Source: CBDCYS01 sp965226245
GTDB lineage: Bacteria; Acidobacteriota; Terriglobia; Bryobacterales; UBA6623
Direction: 5' to 3'
DNA length: 64,000 nt
Assembly (NCBI GenBank): GCA_965226245.1
Contig: CBDDCL010000015.1
Location: 3,844,001-3,908,000 of the forward strand
In this document: piece by piece, positions 62,149 through 64,000 of the stretch
Layout of the letters: every line of letters starts with the position of its first letter
How positions within the stretch are numbered: the first letter of the stretch is position 1
The notes under the pieces: generated by a model
Seen by the model: only the letters and a program-made list of their open reading frames with translations
The model's database searches: none
What the model was told of the DNA's origin: nothing
Translations under genes and position numbers: made by a program

Positions 62149-62222
62149 GGACCGGCTGAGAGCCGGTCCCCACTATGTCGCCAGGAATGGCGACACGGCC
62201 CGCAAGAATGCGTGCGCCACGT
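62149..62222. repeat. Two adjacent hairpins, second copy of the TGTCGCCA repeat
   Basis: GGACCGGCT-GAG-AGCCGGTCC at 62149-62169 is followed by TGTCGCCA-GGAA-TGGCGACA at 62175-62194 and ACGGCCCGC...GTGCGCCACG. The second hairpin and its tail repeat 46914-46968. Confidence 0.65.
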
Positions 62223-62289
62223 CGGGGCGGTTCGTCCCCCTTGTCTGCAGAATGCAGGAACTCCAGGCGACGGCGCAAAACTCCGCCGC

Positions 62290-62385
62290 GGCTCAACACT
62301 TCAACGGAGCAACGGCGCAGCGAAGAACGGCTCAACAGCTCAACGGAACAACAGCTCAACCGAACAACGGCTCAACGGAACAACG
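62290..62385 (+). repeat. Degenerate 15-16-bp tandem repeat
   Basis: Units of GCTCAACGGAACAACR recur about five times with variants, ending about 30 bp before dusB. No coding sense is evident. Confidence 0.6.
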
Positions 62386-62413
62386 TTGCTAAACTAATCG
62401 TTTGGGCCTCCCC

Positions 62414-63421
62414 ATGCAGCTTCAGATCGGTCAGGTGACCGTCCAGCCGGCCATGGTACTAGCACCCATGGCGGGCGTGACCGATACTGTCTTCCGGCGC
62501 TTCATTCGCGGTCTGGGCGGCTGCGGGCTGTTGATGACCGAGTTCACCAGCTCGCACGGGATTATGGCCTATGGACGCGGCCGGAAGAAGGGCAGGCGGA
62601 GCTTCCGCTACCTCTACTACGAACCCGATGAACACCCGATTTCGGCCCAGCTATTCGGAGCCGACCCCGAAGTGATGGCGGAGGCCGCGCGCGTTGTCGA
62701 GGGCCACGGCTTTGACACAGTTGATCTGAATTTCGGTTGCCCGGTCAAGAAGGTCGTGAAGTGCAACGGGGGCTCGGGGCTGCTGCGGGACCTGCCACTG
62801 GTCGAGAGGATTCTCCGGACAGTGCGAGCGGCGGTGAAGATCCCCTTTACTTGCAAGTTTCGAACCGGTTGGAACGACAACGAGATTGTGGCGGTCCAGA
62901 TGGCTCGCCTAGCCGAGGATTGCGGCTTGCAAGCGGTGGCGCTGCACGGGCGCACGCGCGAGCAGGGATACGCCGGGAAATCCAACTGGGATTTGATCGC
63001 CGAAGTGAAGCAGGCGGTCAAGATCCCCGTGATCGGCAACGGCGATGTGTTCGCTCCCGAAGACGTGGTCCGCATGTTCGAACACACCGGCTGCGACGGA
63101 GTGATGATCGGCCGGGCGGCGCCGACGAACCCCTGGATCTTCCGCCAGACTCAACAGTACATCGCGAGCGGCAGCTACGACGAGCCCAGCGAACGAGACC
63201 GCTACCACATGATCCGTGACTACTACAGCATGCTGGTTCAGCAGCCCGACAAGGTTTCCGGTGACGTCCGCGGCAAGATGAAGCAATTCGCCAGTCAGTT
63301 CACGCGCGGTGTCCGCAACGGCGCGCGGTTGCGAAAGACGATCTACGCCTGCCAGACGGCGGACGAAGTGCGTCTCCGCGTCGACGAGTTCTTTGACGAG
63401 GCCCTGACGCATGCTGCCTAA
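62414..63421 (+). CDS. dusB: tRNA-dihydrouridine synthase DusB
   Basis: 335 residues from ATG 62414. FMN-barrel motifs: VLAPMAGVTDTVFRRF, ELF-type QLFGADPEVMAEAA, NFGCPVKKVV with the catalytic Cys, KFRTGWND, ALHGRTREQGYAGKSNW and IGNGDVFAPEDV, and a C-terminal RNA-binding helical domain. It reduces uridine in the D-loop of tRNAs using FMN and NADPH. TTG 62402 is an alternative start. A palindromic repeat begins right after its stop codon. Confidence 0.95.
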   Translation: MQLQIGQVTVQPAMVLAPMAGVTDTVFRRFIRGLGGCGLLMTEFTSSHGIMAYGRGRKKGRRSFRYLYYEPDEHPISAQLFGADPEVMAEAARVVEGHGFDTVDLNFGCPVKKVVKCNGGSGLLRDLPLVERILRTVRAAVKIPFTCKFRTGWNDNEIVAVQMARLAEDCGLQAVALHGRTREQGYAGKSNWDLIAEVKQAVKIPVIGNGDVFAPEDVVRMFEHTGCDGVMIGRAAPTNPWIFRQTQQYIASGSYDEPSERDRYHMIRDYYSMLVQQPDKVSGDVRGKMKQFASQFTRGVRNGARLRKTIYACQTADEVRLRVDEFFDEALTHAA

Positions 63422-63566
63422 CAGCCCGTGGTGGAAGTCCGGACACGAAAAAAGGGGACAGCCAGCCGATTTCCGCGCTCCACTGGCCTTGAAAAAAGCA
63501 GTTCGGCAAGCGGAAATCGGTGGCAGTCCCCCATTTTCGCCCGAACACACTTCTGCCACGGGCTGC
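63422..63566. repeat. Palindromic intergenic repeat, copy 5 of 5
   Basis: Starts CAGCCCGTGGTGGAAGTCC immediately after the dusB stop and ends CTTCTGCCACGGGCTG. Inner arms: AAAGGGGACAGCCAGCCGAT and AATCGGTGGCAGTCCCCC. Same orientation as copies 3 and 4. Confidence 0.8.
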
Positions 63567-63597
63567 CTAACCCCCGCCGCATGAAGACCCGCGCCGC

Positions 63598-64000
63598 ATG
63601 AAGTCCGTTGCCCTGATTACCGACGGGTCTTGTTTGGGCAACCCGGGCCGGGGCGGCTGGGCGGCCATCCTGCGATGCGGCGGCCATTATAAGGAGCTTT
63701 GGGGATCGGAGCAGCACACCACCAACAACCGCATGGAACTGATGGCGGTGATCGCCAGCCTCGATACGCTGAAGGAGCGCTGTCAGGTCAACGTCGAGAT
63801 CGACTCGGAATACGTCAAGAACGGCATTACTGTCTGGATTCACAATTGGAAGCGGCGGGGCTGGATCACCTCAGCGAAAAAGCCTGTCAAGAACGCCGAC
63901 CTGTGGAAAAAACTCGACCAGGCGGTCTCGCGTCACGACATGAAATGGAAGTGGGTCAAGGGTCACGCCGGTCACGCCGACAACAACCGTTGTGATGAGC
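63598..64000 (+). CDS. rnhA: Ribonuclease HI, 3' end outside window
   Basis: 134 codons visible from ATG 63598. All catalytic acids are present: Asp in ITDGSCLGNPG, Glu in NRMELMAVI, Asp in EIDSEYVKNG and the last Asp in NNRCDE, with the KGHAGH loop His. It degrades RNA in RNA-DNA hybrids. An upstream ATG at 63580 is followed after six codons by TGA, so 63598 is the start. It continues past the window. Confidence 0.93.
   Translation, partial: MKSVALITDGSCLGNPGRGGWAAILRCGGHYKELWGSEQHTTNNRMELMAVIASLDTLKERCQVNVEIDSEYVKNGITVWIHNWKRRGWITSAKKPVKNADLWKKLDQAVSRHDMKWKWVKGHAGHADNNRCDE

Noticed and set aside
1..64000. tRNA or rRNA genes
   Set aside because: Scanned for T-loop (GGTTCRA) and rRNA-like segments; the few hits (for example 3791 in rpmA and 45723 in the GH127-like gene) lie inside coding sequence without cloverleaf context.

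Overview
The window most likely comes from an acidobacterium of the Bryobacterales/Solibacter type. The clearest pointers are two proteins ending in the Solibacter-type C-terminal domain (TIGR03437; CDS ending at 11308 and the broken gene at 54411-58332), an HTH plus transmembrane plus WD40/PD40 protein at 30644-32794, and several DUF1080, Gfo/Idh/MocA and sugar-isomerase genes. DNA is GC-rich throughout. I found no rRNA or tRNA gene, CRISPR array or prophage.

Layout. 1-7400: two divergent PQQ-like propeller proteins, rplU and rpmA (ribosomal proteins L21/L27), a broken REP-associated tyrosine transposase, a 1606-bp insertion sequence (IS) and a Cys-rich secreted protein. 7400-15930: REP-like repeats, a secreted NHL-repeat protein made of 12 near-identical 168-bp units and carrying a +1 frameshift, a gene-poor 1.4-kb stretch, an IS1595 copy and a secreted acidobacterial protein. 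16047-25515: a mobile-element hot spot with two related ISs side by side at one 17-bp target, a nested deletion derivative of IS1380, a sugar isomerase/DUF1080 pair, and decayed IS630, IS1182-like and IS701 elements. 25649-47940: a mostly ordinary chromosome segment with a NifU/IscU-like scaffold, ligA, a lipid-kinase-like protein, antitoxin-type genes, oxidoreductases, a lytic transglycosylase, an aminotransferase, a GH127-like glycosidase and purC. 48000-60740: a second IS-rich segment containing PilZ, alr, a lipase-like gene cut by IS1595, a kinase remnant, DUF1080 and NIPSNAP. 60943-64000: an enolase-superfamily enzyme, dusB and partial rnhA.

Mobile DNA gives the most informative signals. 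Target duplications can be read directly for most intact elements. IS1595 makes 8 bp; in one case removing it restores an open reading frame, and in the other an empty-site paralog is present at 46.6 kb. IS1380 and its 532-bp derivatives make 5 bp, always fitting TGYWA. The IS1202/ISNCY-like element makes 17 bp. The last type also carries paired terminal repeats and a long conserved imperfect hairpin downstream of its transposase. Separate small repeat families (about 150-bp palindromes, REP-like motifs, short hairpins) sit between genes.

The metabolic genes (Tat-exported sugar isomerase, two DUF1080 proteins, two Gfo/Idh/MocA dehydrogenases, alpha-hydroxy-acid oxidase, enolase-family dehydratase, GH127-like enzyme) fit a lifestyle of degrading plant or microbial polysaccharides and oxidised sugars. 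They are scattered rather than arranged in one locus.
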